Made by a program: the position numbers and the translations under genes. Positions 22,141 to 33,139 of a DNA stretch of 64,000 nucleotides are shown here, in pieces (the first letter of the stretch is position 1; every line of letters begins with the position of its first letter). The DNA lies in NCBI GenBank assembly GCA_007570785.1, contig ML660774.1, positions 5,919,404-5,983,403 on the forward strand, given 5' to 3'. The notes beneath the pieces are model-generated. The model did no database searches. It was not told the DNA's origin and saw nothing but the letters and a program-made list of their open reading frames with translations. The stretch comes from Antilocapra americana (Eukaryota > Chordata > Mammalia > Artiodactyla > Antilocapridae).

Positions 22141-23300
22141 TGTGACACATTCGCTATAAATGATACTCCAATATTGATATATGATTATGAATTAATGTCT
22201 ATAGTTTACATTTGAGAAGCCTGCATTCTCATCCCGGGCATCTGCCTCTAAAGCTGCAGAAGCTGGGGTAGTTGGACAGTTGGAGAACAGATGATTGTAA
22301 ACGCTAATGTTCTTTAGCAACAACTGTGGGAGGCTGCTCACCCACAGGAGGCGGATTCACAGGGCGACCCGAGGATCCAAGCGTACAGGCACCGCACTGG
22401 CGTTGCAAGAGTCTGAGCTCTTCCCTTGGAAAGCCACTGCGGCTCGTGCGAGAGTGGAAGGGTGCCAACCGCAGCCCGGGGACACTAACAACTCACTTGG
22501 CCTGTGAGCAATGTCGCGGCCGTGTCCAAGAGAGGACAGGCTGGACGAGAGAGCGGGAGCAGGCAGGGCGCCCGCTCTCAGACAATGAGGCTCGCAAGGG
22601 TTCCTGATTGAGCGGGAGTCTAAATTGAAACATCATCCCAGCTCAGCGGTGTGATCACGTGGAAGCAAGTTGGAAAAGCACCAGATGGCGCAGCCCGCTG
22701 CCTGCGCGCCCGAGGCTCCGGCTGGCATCCTAATTGGGCCAAAGCGCGTCCAGTGGTCAGAAGCACCAAGTTCACGTGCATCCACAAGCGCATCACCGCA
22801 GGAGACTGAGGCAAGCAATCCTTGATTCAACTAAAGTAGGTTCCCAGGTGGCATGGAGGGGTTGGGGACTGACTGTCCTGATACAGCGTCAAGGCTACAG
22901 AGCCCGGAGCGCACGCCAGGCCTCCATGGCTCCTCCCCGCCTACGACCCAACAGACCAAAACCCAGAGGTGTCGTGATGGGAGAGATGCACCCGGTGGAT
23001 CCTAATCGTGCCAGGTACCTATCACTCAGCGAGAACACGGTGCTGTTGCTGTTGGGTGAAGAGCTCCCTGGGTTTTTGGGGGGGTGGGGGTGATGGGGGG
23101 CAGGTACATGTCAGAGTACTGCTCTACACCTTTCCTCTGAATCTCACAAGCTGGACCTGCATTGTGGAACTCTCGCTCCAGAGAGCTGCTTAATCTAAGC
23201 GTGCAGTAAAGACTGACACTCATATTTGGCAGGGAAGTGCTGGATTTATTTACAGGTGCTGTCTTTTCTTTTTAATGGGAGAATAACTGCTTTACAGGAT
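22141..23300. other. Unique-looking flank, CpG-containing
   Basis: No repeat is recognised through most of this stretch. CpG-bearing sequence lies at 22360-22600 and a G-rich run at 23080-23100. No start, splice or protein similarity supports a gene. Confidence 0.4.
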
Positions 23301-23522
23301 GTGTCTGTTGTAGTTTAGTCGCTCAGTCGTGTCTGACTCTTTTGCAACCCCACAGACTGCAGCTCACTGGGCTCCGCTGTCCATGGAATTCCCAGGCAAG
23401 AATACTGGAGTGGGTAGCCATTTCCTTCTAGAGGGGACCTTCCTGACCCAGCGATCAAACATGTCTCCTGCATTTGCAGGCTGATGCTTTCCCACTGAGC
23501 CCCCAAGCAAGCCCTGTGTTAG
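23301..23522 (-). mobile_element. Bov-tA SINE
   Basis: Reverse unit; short flanks TTTACAGG (23293-23300 and 23523-23530) may be its duplication. Confidence 0.92.
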
Positions 23523-23869
23523 TTTACAGGTGCGTTTTTGTCCTGCATGTTCCTAAAGCCAATTGGCACCTTCCTCCCATTTGTCCTGAGTGTGATGTGG
23601 GGTCAGCCTGAGCGTCACCCCGGATACAGTGGAAAGGAGAAGTGAGGGGACACAGCGAGCTTCCACGGCAGTAGTCTGTAATATTTGTGAGCCACGTGAA
23701 AACTCCGTCCTCTTGCCCCACCCAGGCTTCCATCTTAGTAGCCAGAGCAGCTGGTGGAGGTACTACAATCGGCTTCATCTTCCCCTCCACTTCTGGCTCA
23801 GAAAACAAATCCAGGTCACAATACACGCAGAGAGCCTGCTCACAGTATGGAGTGTCTCCTAAACAATAC

Positions 23870-24040
23870 TTTTCTGATTCATTTTATTAAGAAAATTAAA
23901 TCGCTGATCCATGTGAACTCTCATTAATAGATATTAAATGCTGCTTATTATCAGAATGCTAATAAATCATCGGGTTTTTAAAAAATTAACCACCCAATGG
24001 CTAACAAATTAAATGTAAATAATTAAGTCTGATATTCCTA
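23870..24040. promoter_or_regulatory. TAAT-rich candidate conserved element
   Basis: Within about 170 bases there are many homeodomain-type cores (TTAATAGATATTAAAT, GCTAATAAATCA, AAATTAACC, AATAATTAAG) in clean, non-repeat sequence. Such clusters are common in vertebrate developmental enhancers. Conservation was not testable. Confidence 0.35.
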
Positions 24041-24525
24041 GAGAGGGATCACAGGGGGTGGTACATTAGAGACCCTGCTTTTATTTTGCTTGGTTCTAAA
24101 CAAAAGGAGCCCTTGCTGGCTGCTGGCTCGTGCTTCCCTGGCCCCGATCCAGAAGGCGGGGAGCATCTGCGAGGCAGCTGACCGGCCGAGGCGGCCAGTT
24201 TGGAGGTGGCCCGGCTACCTGCGCCTCAGGACCGAGTCCGTGACCTCGGCCTCATTAGTCCCAGCTCTAACCAGCTGCGATGATCAGTGCTGGCATGTGC
24301 TGCCCAAGAGGTGATGCCCTGTCACTGAGCCCCTCCTCAAGGGCTGCTGTAGGTAATTAAAAGCGCCAGCTCCACCGAGAAGATGGCCAGCCGGCCCGAT
24401 CGGGGGTTAGGCAGAACCACCCTGTCCTCACTCAGTGAAGACGAAGTGAGAAACTAGCTTCCAGAAGGTGGTTCCAGTCTTCACTAGAACTCAGGGCATC
24501 AAGGAAAATGAAAAGATCAAAGTTT

Positions 24526-24911
24526 TAGCTGAAGAATTGATGCTTTTGAACTGGGGTGCTGGAGAAGCCTCTCGAGAGTCCTTTGGACTGCAAGGAAATC
24601 AAACCAGTCCATCTTGAAGAAAATCAACCCTGAATATTCTTTGGAAGGACTGATGCTGGAGCTGAAGCTCCAATCCTTTGGCCACCTGATGCGAAGAGGC
24701 GACTCATTGGAAAAGACCCTGATGCTGGGAAAGACTGAGGGCAGGAGGAGAAGGGGGCGACAGAGGATGAGATGGTTGGGTGGAATCAGTAACTCAATGG
24801 ACATGAGTTTGAGCAAGCTCTGGGAGATGGGGAAGGCCAGGCGAACCTGGTGTGCTAGGTGTGTCCACGGGGTCACAAAGAGTCGGACACGACTGAGTGA
24901 CTGGGCAACAG
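24526..24911 (+). mobile_element. BovB LINE 3' end
   Basis: Forward BovB 3' segment: TTGATGCTTTTGAACTGGGG, ACCCTGATGCTGGGAAAGAC, then the shared Bov-A ending GAGTCGGACACGACTGAGTG. Confidence 0.95.
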
Positions 24912-25310
24912 AAACTTGTTATCTGGCGCTGTGAGCTTGACAGCTTCCCAACACTTAGAGAATCTTTCTCGTGAGATCAGTGGTAATATTTACAAACTTG
25001 ATTCTGGAGACCACATCATAAAATGAGTCAACACATGGAAGATCTTCATAACTCAGTGAACCGGCATTTTCCCATAACAAGCCATGTTATAACAGCACGC
25101 AGCAGTAAAACATCAATTCAAAGTACCAGACAGATCCATGGATTTCAATGTAAGATGACAGGAAATGTTCATTGTTATGGGTTCAGATTTTATACAGAAG
25201 CTATGCTTTAAGAAACTATCACTCATCAAGTTGTGGTGTGGTATCAAAGAAGAGTATTTATAGTTTTATTAAAAGGCTATTAAAAGAGTCTTTTTCTTTT
25301 TTTAATTAAA
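24912..25310. other. Flank without a recognised gene
   Basis: AT-rich unique-looking DNA. Nothing further is recognised. Confidence 0.4.
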
Positions 25311-25432
25311 AAAAAAAAGTTGGCCTCACAGTGCAGCAAGTGGGATCTTAGTTCCCTAACCAGGAATCAAACCCATGCTCCCTGCATCGGAAGTACAGAG
25401 TCTTAACCACTGGACCACCAGGGAAATCTGCC
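25311..25432 (-). mobile_element. CHR-type tRNA SINE
   Basis: Reverse copy ending CTGGACCACCAGGGAAATC. An A-rich run at 25306-25318 marks the tail side. Confidence 0.92.
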
Positions 25433-27199
25433 CTCCCTTTTCTAACTAACTACCTGAATGTAGCCTGATTTCCTTCATACATTTCCACCAAAGTAATGTA
25501 TCACAACAAGTAAACAGCACTCACAGAACTGACAATCCAACTGTTTCCTATTAAACCAGATATTTAAAAGAGCTGCAAAAAATTTAAAAAAAAAAAGAGT
25601 TGCAAAAATGTTAGACCACATTAGTCTTTTCACAAAATACTTTTTGTTGTTCTGGAAAAGAGTCATTTTCACAAAAGTATGTTATGTATGTTAACATGTG
25701 AAGAGATTGTTGTTATTTTAAATGAATTAAAACATCTTTAAAATTTGTTTTAATTTCTAATGTGGTATCATTATATTTCTTTTTGTTTGTTTTGTATCAT
25801 TATATTTCTAAAGGATCAACTGCAATAACAAAACAGGAATGAAGTACCCAGACAGCCTCCCTTGGCGCTAAGGGAGCCCGATTCATACTTGTGGCTGGTG
25901 AGACAGAAGGGAGTATCTGCTGGGAGCTTCGGAGGAAGTTTCTGCTTTCCTGATAAAAAGGACAGGCGAGAGGGGAGAAGTCTCTTGCTCACTCCCCTTC
26001 CCATCTTCTCGTCTTGTACTTAATGGGAATGCTTGGAGCTTGACAAAACAAGCTTTAAGACATACTGCTAAAGTTAGCCAAGTAAAAACTAAAAAAGAAA
26101 GTCCAGATCTTTGAGCAGCTGAATCCACTCCAGCAGATGCAGTTATTATGTGAGAAAAATTAATTATTTGTTTAGGCCATTGAGAGTCGAGTGTCTGTTC
26201 CTTCTAGCTTCGTATATTACTGATGCCTGCTTATTCAGGAAAAATGGGGGAAAGGCAGGAGAACAAACACAAAGGCTACATGCCCTGCATCGGTGTGCAG
26301 AGGAAGCCATTCAATACCAAACACCCATCTCAAACCTGGACCGAGTGGCATTTTTAACAACACCAAAGATGTAACAGTCTTCATTAACAAAAGGTAAAAT
26401 AAAGCATCCTTCAACAGTAAGGATCCTGTAGTGATTTAAGACCCAATAAGGTCAAGGCATCCTCTAATCAGATGGGTTTACATGGGAACATCATCTCTGA
26501 GGTCCTGCCAAAAGCATACATTACTGCCAGCTTCCTAATCCAAAACCATATATAAGAAGGCTTTAACTGAAACACAGAAGTTAAAAATAAGACATTTAAA
26601 TTGTTATCTCCCTTCTCTCTCAAAGACAAATGTGCCCATTAACCCCGAACGCTAACAGGAAGATTTCTTTCTCTTGCATTCTGTGTGACCATATTTTTCC
26701 AAGATGTTCACAAGGAAATCGGCGTGGCAAAACTAATTTAGGAAGTTGGCTTCTGATCAGCTCCTTCACTGAACTGAAGTGCAATCAGGGTTATAACTTT
26801 TAAATGGAAATGTTAAACGTGTATTAAATACATCTGTGTCAGGTACAATGCAAAGACGTGGGTGGGACAGGAGGCAGTGGGTACAAAGAAGCAAGACATG
26901 CTCTGGTGGAGTTAATCATCTGGTTAGAAAAGGAAGAGATCACTGTGAAAAGCTAAATGAAATGTCTCAATAACAGTTCTAGACAGTAGAAGAGATGTCA
27001 TAAAACAGTGCACGATTCACTGCCAAAAAGACTGTTGCTGACAATAAGTGCTGTAGGATTGCAGAGAAGACACAGATCACTCCCAGCTGGGGAAGGCCAG
27101 GGGAGACTTTACAGACAACGCAGGATTCCTGCATGGTCTTGAAAGAGATTTGGAAAGTTGTGCGTGGGCAGAGGATGCACAATAAGAGCCTCTTAGAAC
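25433..27199. other. Repeat-poor AT-rich flank
   Basis: Little recognised repeat in 1.8 kb. 26000-26240 and 26560-26830 are clean sequence with TAAT and GATA-like cores and may be conserved non-coding DNA. No exon was recognised. Confidence 0.35.
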
Positions 27200-27209
27200 G
27201 GCTGGCTTA

Positions 27210-27318
27210 GGGTGGTGTGGTGGTTAAGACTTCGAGCTTCCACAGCAGAGAGCCTCGGGTTTGATCCCTGGTCACGGAATTAAGATCCAGCATGCCTCAC
27301 ACTGTGGCCCCAAAAAAA
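27210..27318 (+). mobile_element. CHR-type tRNA SINE
   Basis: Short forward copy (GTGGTTAAGACTTCGAGCTT, GGTTTGATCCCTGGTCAC) between perfect 10-base duplications GGCTGGCTTA (27200-27209 and 27319-27328). Confidence 0.95.
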
Positions 27319-27334
27319 GGCTGGCTTATAGAGG

Positions 27335-27377
<43 letters not shown>
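27335..27377. repeat. A run followed by (AT)n
   Basis: Fifteen A then about 14 AT units, a length-variable simple repeat. Confidence 0.97.
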
Positions 27378-27380
<3 letters not shown>

Positions 27381-27505
27381 AATGTTCCAGAATGTCTGGG
27401 TGACCTCTGTAGAAAAGGAGGCAGTCTGGGACCCATATGGATGATGCCAGGTTGTAGAAAAACATTAGACGTTCAAAAGAAGATGGCAGAAAAGGTGGGA
27501 ACAGT

Positions 27506-28105
27506 CTAAGAGTCCATCAACAGACATGGAGAAACACAACGTGGTACGCAATGGAGTATTACTGAGCTTTCAGGAGGCAGGAAGTTCTGATACGGGCTGC
27601 AGTACAGATAAACCCTGGATTCTGTGCTTGGTGAAATAAGCCAGTCACAGGAAAAACTTCTGTATGATCCCACTTCTAGGAGGTTACCTGAAATAGATTC
27701 AGAGACAGAAAGTAGAATGCTGGTTGCCAGGGGCTGAGGGGAGAGGGGAAAGGGGCATTACTATTCAACGGGCACAAGAGTTTCAGAATTTTCCATTTTA
27801 ATACTTGTATTTATTTGGCTGCACTTCCATCTTCTTTGCGGTGTGTGGGATCTAGTTCCTTGACCAGGAATCGATCCCAGGTTCCCTGAATTGGGAATGC
27901 AGAGTCTCAGCCACTGGACCACCAGGGAAGTCCTGAGCTTACATTTTGTAAATAAAAAGACTTCTGGGGCTGGATGGTGGTGATGGGTGCTCAAAAAATG
28001 TGAATGTTTTTAGTTATCACTGAACTGTATGCTTGAAAATGGTTAAGATGGTCAATTTTATGTTATGCATATTTTACATTGTAAAACGTATTTAAAAACA
28101 GAAAA
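27506..28105 (+). mobile_element. L1 3' fragment split by a SINE
   Basis: The left part has GAGTCCATCAACAGACATGG and CCAGTCACAGGAAAAACTTC; the right part (27940-28105) ends TTATGCATATTTTACATTGT. This is a typical old L1 ORF2/3' UTR, interrupted at 27808-27934. Confidence 0.75.
27808..27934 (-). mobile_element. CHR-type tRNA SINE nested in L1
   Basis: Reverse copy from TTATTTGGCTGCACTTCC to GGACCACCAGGGAAGTCC. Confidence 0.93.
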
Positions 28106-28657
28106 GACTAGCAGCTGGCAGGTAACGATATGGCCTGGGCTTCAGGAGGGAGTACAGGGCGGGTAGGAAGGATTTACTTGGCTGTTTATCTCTAAAAATA
28201 AGAGCAGCACCTTTTTCAGGGTCCAGGTCTGGAGCTCTGGGTTCCACCTAGTAATCCCATTGCTGAGAGGGGAGCAGGTGGTATACAGAACTCCGCTCTG
28301 ATTTTCTTTGGAAACACCGAACGCAATCTAAATTAATGAAGGACGTTAAAAACCTTTAAAAATATCTGACTTTGAAAGTGCAGTCAAAGCGGGGAACCTG
28401 CAGACACGCGCTTGTGACCGCGGCCGTGTCCCCAGTGGCCTTACTCATGTGGGTATGGGCACTTCAGACCACGCGATCCGGGGAAAATAAACCGCAGGTG
28501 GCATTCGCATGGCCCCGGCAGGTGGAGAGGGTTATGTAGCCTGAGATCGGCAGAGCTGGGCTTCATCTCACAAGTCTGCATCTTCTCCAGCTCCACACGA
28601 GGAAGCACTGGAGGACCCACTACGCACTTGGCTGCATGCCCAGCCGCATCATCTCTT

Positions 28658-28829
28658 TTGTGACCCCGTGGACTGCAGCCTGCCGGTCTCCTCTGCCCAT
28701 GGGATCTCCCAGGCAAGAATACTGGAGTGGGTAGCCGTGCCCTTCTCCAGAGGATCTTCCTGACCCAGGGATCGAACCCGAGTCTACTGCATTGGTAGGA
28801 TTCTTTCAATGAGGCTACCTGGTAAGCCC
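28658..28829 (-). mobile_element. Bov-tA SINE
   Basis: Reverse unit missing its outermost 3' end; starts TTGTGACCCCGTGGACTGC and ends GGCTACCTGGTAAGCC. Confidence 0.92.
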
Positions 28830-29317
28830 TGATATTTGGTTAGGCACTCAATAATGATTTGGAGATTGATCTAGTCTTGTTTAGCCCCCCTCCAACGATT
28901 CTGAAAAATGGAACCAGCTCCAGGTCTTTCCAGAATTCTTGGGCACCCTTCATTGAAGTGGGATAAACGTGATCCCAGCTCCAAAAGCCCCTGGCTCAGG
29001 GTTGCTTTGCCGGCTTCTGCCAATGCTAACCATGGTTCCCGGAAGTGAGCAGAGCACAGACCTTCTCATGGAGAGTCTGGTCCTCCCACGAGCTTAAAGG
29101 TCGCCCTCCTGACTGATGACTTGCAGAATCTACTTTCAGACTAACCTTACTTAAACAACAAACAACCAAGTGAACTATGAGTGTGAAAACGTCTCACCAG
29201 CATCACCCAGAGGAAAACTACCTGCCCTGCACTCTGGGGCTCTCCTCCTACAAGTCAATTCTCCAACCTAAATATTTTTAATCGTCAGGTGGATATGGAT
29301 GTTGGAAGATATGCCTC
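28830..29317. other. Flank without a recognised gene
   Basis: Unique-looking DNA; nothing assigned. Confidence 0.4.
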
Positions 29318-29440
29318 AGGACTTCCCTGGCTGTCCAGTGGTTAAGACTCCCTGCTTCCATTGCAAAGGGTGCAGGTTCGATTCCTGGTCAGGGAACTAA
29401 GATCCTGCATGCTGCATGGCTTGGGGAAAAAAAAAATTAA
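29318..29440 (+). mobile_element. CHR-type tRNA SINE
   Basis: Forward copy GGACTTCCCTGGCTGTCC, GGTTCGATTCCTGG, ending in an A run at 29429-29438. Confidence 0.94.
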
Positions 29441-30289
29441 ATGCAAGAAATAAGCATATTCAAAAAACCCCACAAAACCCCCCAAAACACCCACTTCCTC
29501 TGTGTAGATACTGTTCATATAAGCCTACATTTTTATTCAAGCTCTTCTCAACCTTTCTTTTTATGCTTGTTCCCTTATTTTGCTTCATTTTCAGTTAAAG
29601 AGGAAATGGCTAATATCTCCAATCACTTCCACTGCTGGATTTTGTTGGGCTTCATAAGTCTCTAAGGACAGACTCTGAAAAAGGAAGAGAGAGCACAAAA
29701 ATGTGTCAGGGAAATGGAGTTCCTATCATTTCCCTGAGAAATTTTGCCTTTTAAATGGAGTTCTCCTACCAACAGTTCCGTGAAAGATGGTCTCCCTATT
29801 GTCATTTATTACCCATGACAGGCAGCAACACTGCCTCCGAATCAGCCTCCATTCACCACAATTATCCAGCCGAACCTGCAAGGCAAGAGAAGGCTCAAAA
29901 CGCCTTCCTTCTGGAGCACTGCTCCCAAAGGCAACAGTTCAAAGCAAACCTCTATTAACTGGAACGCTGATATCTACCAAGTTCTCTGGACGGAAGACTC
30001 CACCGCTCCTACAGTGACACAGGAAACTAACATGGAATTACGTGCACTCTAGTCACTAGGAAGTCCAGCAACATGGTCTGTATAAAGAGGACACTTTATA
30101 TACCCACCCACGGGGGACCACCACCACATACACAACCCACCAGACTATCAAAAGATATGCTTCCTTTCTAGCAAGGATCCTCCCTGATAACCTCCTCCCA
30201 ACAAGGAAATGAAAAAAAAATTTTTATTTTCACTAAAAATGTAATAAAGTGGGAAAAAATATGACAGTATCAAAATTAAGTAAATCAGA
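29441..30289. other. Flank without a recognised gene
   Basis: AT-rich; contains a CAAAACCCCCCAAAACACCC low-complexity stretch at 29468-29492. No exon recognised. Confidence 0.4.
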
Positions 30290-31067
30290 TGCACTATAGT
30301 CATTTTTTGTTATCCAAATCCATGGATGCTCAAGTCCCTTAAATAAAATGGTGCAGTATTTGCATACAACCCTTGAATATCCTCTGTATAGTTTAAGTCC
30401 TCTCTAGATCCCTTATCATACCTAAGTAAATAGTTGTAAATACAATATAAACCTACATATAGGCAAGACCTCAGAGGTATTTAGGGTTTGGGCCCACATC
30501 ACTGCAATAAAGCAAGTATCACAATAAATCAAGTCATGTACATTTTTTGGTTTCTACGTGCATACAAAAGTTATGTTTACACACTATACTACAGTCTATT
30601 AAGGGTGTAACAGCATTATGTCAAAAAATGCATATACCTTAATCAAAAAATACTTAACTGCTAAAAATGCTAACCATCATCAGAATCTTCAGTGAGTCAT
30701 ATTCTTTTTGCAGCAGTAACCTCAAAGATCACAGATCACCATAATAAACACTAGTAAAGAAGCTTAATATATTGTGAGAATTATCAAAACATGACACAGA
30801 AATATGAAGTGAGCAGATGCCACTGAAAATACGGTGCGGACAGACTTGCTCCAACAAGGGGTGCCCCAAACCTTCCATATGTAAGAAGCGCAGCATCTGC
30901 AGAACACGGCCAATAGAGATCTGCCTGGAAATAAGTGGAGATGGCAAATTCAAGTTTTGCTTTTAAGAACTTCCTGGATGTTTTTCCCCCCGAATATTTT
31001 TGATCTGAGTGAGGTTGGTTAAACCTGCCTATGTGGAATCCGTGATCACCGAGGGCTGACTGCACGG
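30290..31067. mobile_element. Nested Tigger/MER2-like (pogo) DNA transposon remnants
   Basis: 30297-30470 resembles one pogo-type element (CCATGGATGCTCAAGTCCCT, GCAGTATTTGCATACAACCC). 30480-30760 resembles a Tigger interior or end (GGGCCCACATCACTGCAATA, GCTAACCATCATCAGAATCT). 31025-31067 ends GTGATCACCGAGGGCTGACT, like the far end of the first. This suggests one element inserted in another. Confidence 0.65.
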
Positions 31068-31116
31068 GACACTAACTCCTAGGCATAGTTACAGACATGA
31101 CGTGACAATGACATGC

Positions 31117-31335
31117 GTGTGCGTGCTCAGTCGCTTCAGTCATGCCAGACTCTCTGCCTCTATGGACTGTAGCCCGCCGGGTTCCTCTGTCCGTGAGATT
31201 CTCCAGGCAAGAATACTAGAGTAGGTTACTGTGCCCTCCTCCAGGGGATCTTCCCAACCCAGGGATCGAACCCCCATCTCTCACATCTCCTTGCATTGAC
31301 AGGCGGGTTCTTTACCACTGGCGCCATCCTTGCCA
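31117..31335 (-). mobile_element. Bov-tA SINE
   Basis: Reverse unit with a small insertion near the B-box (CTCTCACATCTCCTTGCATT). Confidence 0.92.
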
Positions 31336-32019
31336 AAAGGGCTCACATGTCATTTACAGCAACATAAAAAGCTTAACATAACTGTCCATCTTTAGCTATC
31401 TGTACTGATTTTCTTGTCTACATACTTTTTGTTTTATGCATTTTACAGCAGATGGTGGGGGGCTTCGGAGGAGATAACAGAGAAAAAAAAACGGGAGAGT
31501 AAAGGAGATTTAGAGAAAGAATGTGACCGGAGAACAGCTGGGGAAGCCAGACTGGAGGATTCTGGAGGGAGGAGGACCTGGGGCCGGTCAGCGGCTGGGG
31601 TGACCTGTCGGACAGCCACACCTGAGACGGGAGCAGGGCGTGCTGGGGGAGCCAGAGGGGGAAGAGAGCCTTCCTGGGCATCTTCAGCTTCTGGTCCACA
31701 GAGACGCATCGCCCATCAGCCCCGGGGAAGGCACATGGCATCGGTGTCTCAATCTGTCCCCTGAGCATTAAAATACATGCAGTGTGTTTCACCGACAACC
31801 CAGAGATGACAGAAACAGAGTTGATCACATCATTATAATGTAAAACTGAACATACCTCTGTGTGGCAGATTCTAATACGATTTTAATAACGTTGGCAAGG
31901 AGCCAAATTACAACTGCCCCAGAATCTGGAGTACAGAACCTCAGAGACAAAATAAAAACTCATAAAAACAGGAGTCTTTTAAAACGGTCATCATCTTTAG
32001 GATAAAGAAACCATTTTTC
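31336..32019. other. Flank immediately downstream of DCTD
   Basis: Purine-rich on the plus strand at 31440-31700. A second minus-strand ATTAAA at 31882-31887 could be an alternative poly(A) site. No other gene is seen. Confidence 0.4.
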
Positions 32020-33060
32020 TCAACGAAGGTACTGAAAGCATTTAATAAGCATGCAATGAGCTTAAGGTGCACTGTGACCCATTCCCCAAACGGCGGTGAT
32101 TAGGAAGATGAGATTTATGTCGATGATGAAGGCAGGGTGCCAGGCGCACATGGGAGCTCGGGTCACCAACAGACCCGGACGAAATGGAAACCCGCTCCCA
32201 CTTCACTGATAGGCGAAAAGAGGGCAGCCTTGGAAGTGAGCCACAGTGGCAGGCAGGGCGGCAGGTACATGCTCCCCCTTCCCTCCTGCACAACCCACCA
32301 CCTGGCAGGGCGAGGACCTGGGGCAAGGCAGGGAGACAGGCTGCCTCTTCCGGGAGCAACTCGTGATTCAGATACGCTAAGGTAAGACCTCCGCATCCCA
32401 CACAAACCAAGAGCGAGAAGCTAGAACAGGGGTCCCCACCCCCTAGAGGGACAGGGTGCCACCACCCTGAGGGTGGCAGGACTGCAGAAGTGGAGAAAGA
32501 ACCCCCGGCTCAGCGACACTTATCACCCGTCAGGATGAAGGGGCACCCCCTCCAGGATTTCTGGGTTGCTGGGGGGGGGTTCCGTCCACTCTCCAGAGCA
32601 AATGCCTAACAGCTACCATCCTGTGTGTGGGTCTCTCTCTTCCCCCCGAGGGCATCACATGGCTTGCTTCATTTGGGCCAGATGTTCAGGTCAGGGTGTC
32701 TGTGCATCCCGGAAGGAACACAACCGCAATTATTTGTTTGTTGCCAGCACACGTGGTGTTGAAGAGTGGCTGTGAAACGGTGGACAACACACAGCTGACC
32801 CCCTTCTGCAGAGCCACCGGTGAGCCAGGAGACAGGAGAGGCGGCGCCTTTACTTTAAACCCTTAATCAAGAGTTTCAACAGGTGCAGATTCCATGAGAC
32901 GGGAGAGCGAGTCGGGAAGCCTTGAGGTTTTATACTCTTTAGATGTCGACTTTGGCCGTCCCGGCTATTAAAAAGTCATGTGTAACTTCAAGATGAGACG
33001 CATTCACAGCTTCTTAGAAGAGGATAATCCCAATCTTCGGGAGAGTTAATGAGATGGCGC
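32020..33060 (-). other. DCTD: Probable DCTD 3' untranslated region
   Basis: About 1.0 kb follows the stop codon on the minus strand without any interspersed repeat that I recognise, in contrast to the repeat-rich flanks. The length fits the roughly 1 kb 3' UTR expected of DCTD mRNA. The right part (32860-33060) is AT/GC balanced and the left part is GC-rich. The end is inferred from the poly(A) signal, not from transcript data. Confidence 0.55.
32041..32046 (-). terminator. Candidate poly(A) signal ATTAAA for DCTD
   Basis: The plus strand reads TTTAAT, so the minus strand reads ATTAAA, the commonest variant of AATAAA. I found no canonical AATAAA on the minus strand between here and the stop codon. 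A T-rich tract lies 15-40 bases downstream. A second ATTAAA lies further on at 31882-31887. Confidence 0.4.
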
Positions 33061-33139
33061 TCACTGCAGCTTCTGACTCGGTCTGCTGTTAATTGAATCA
33101 AAGTCGATGACAATCTGGCTGCACTTTGGTGTGAACTTC
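33061..33139 (-). CDS. DCTD: DCTD last coding exon and stop codon
   Basis: The exon starts after TTACCTTTAG. It completes R153, then encodes [18 protein letters not shown] and finally RPSQKLQ before TGA at 33063-33061. The reading matches the conserved C-terminus of vertebrate DCTD. The 3' untranslated region follows directly in the same exon. Confidence 0.96.

Noticed and set aside
1..32000. TENM3 exons expected from human gene order
   Set aside because: No teneurin-like coding segment (YD repeats, EGF, NHL) was recognised; TENM3 probably lies beyond the left edge.
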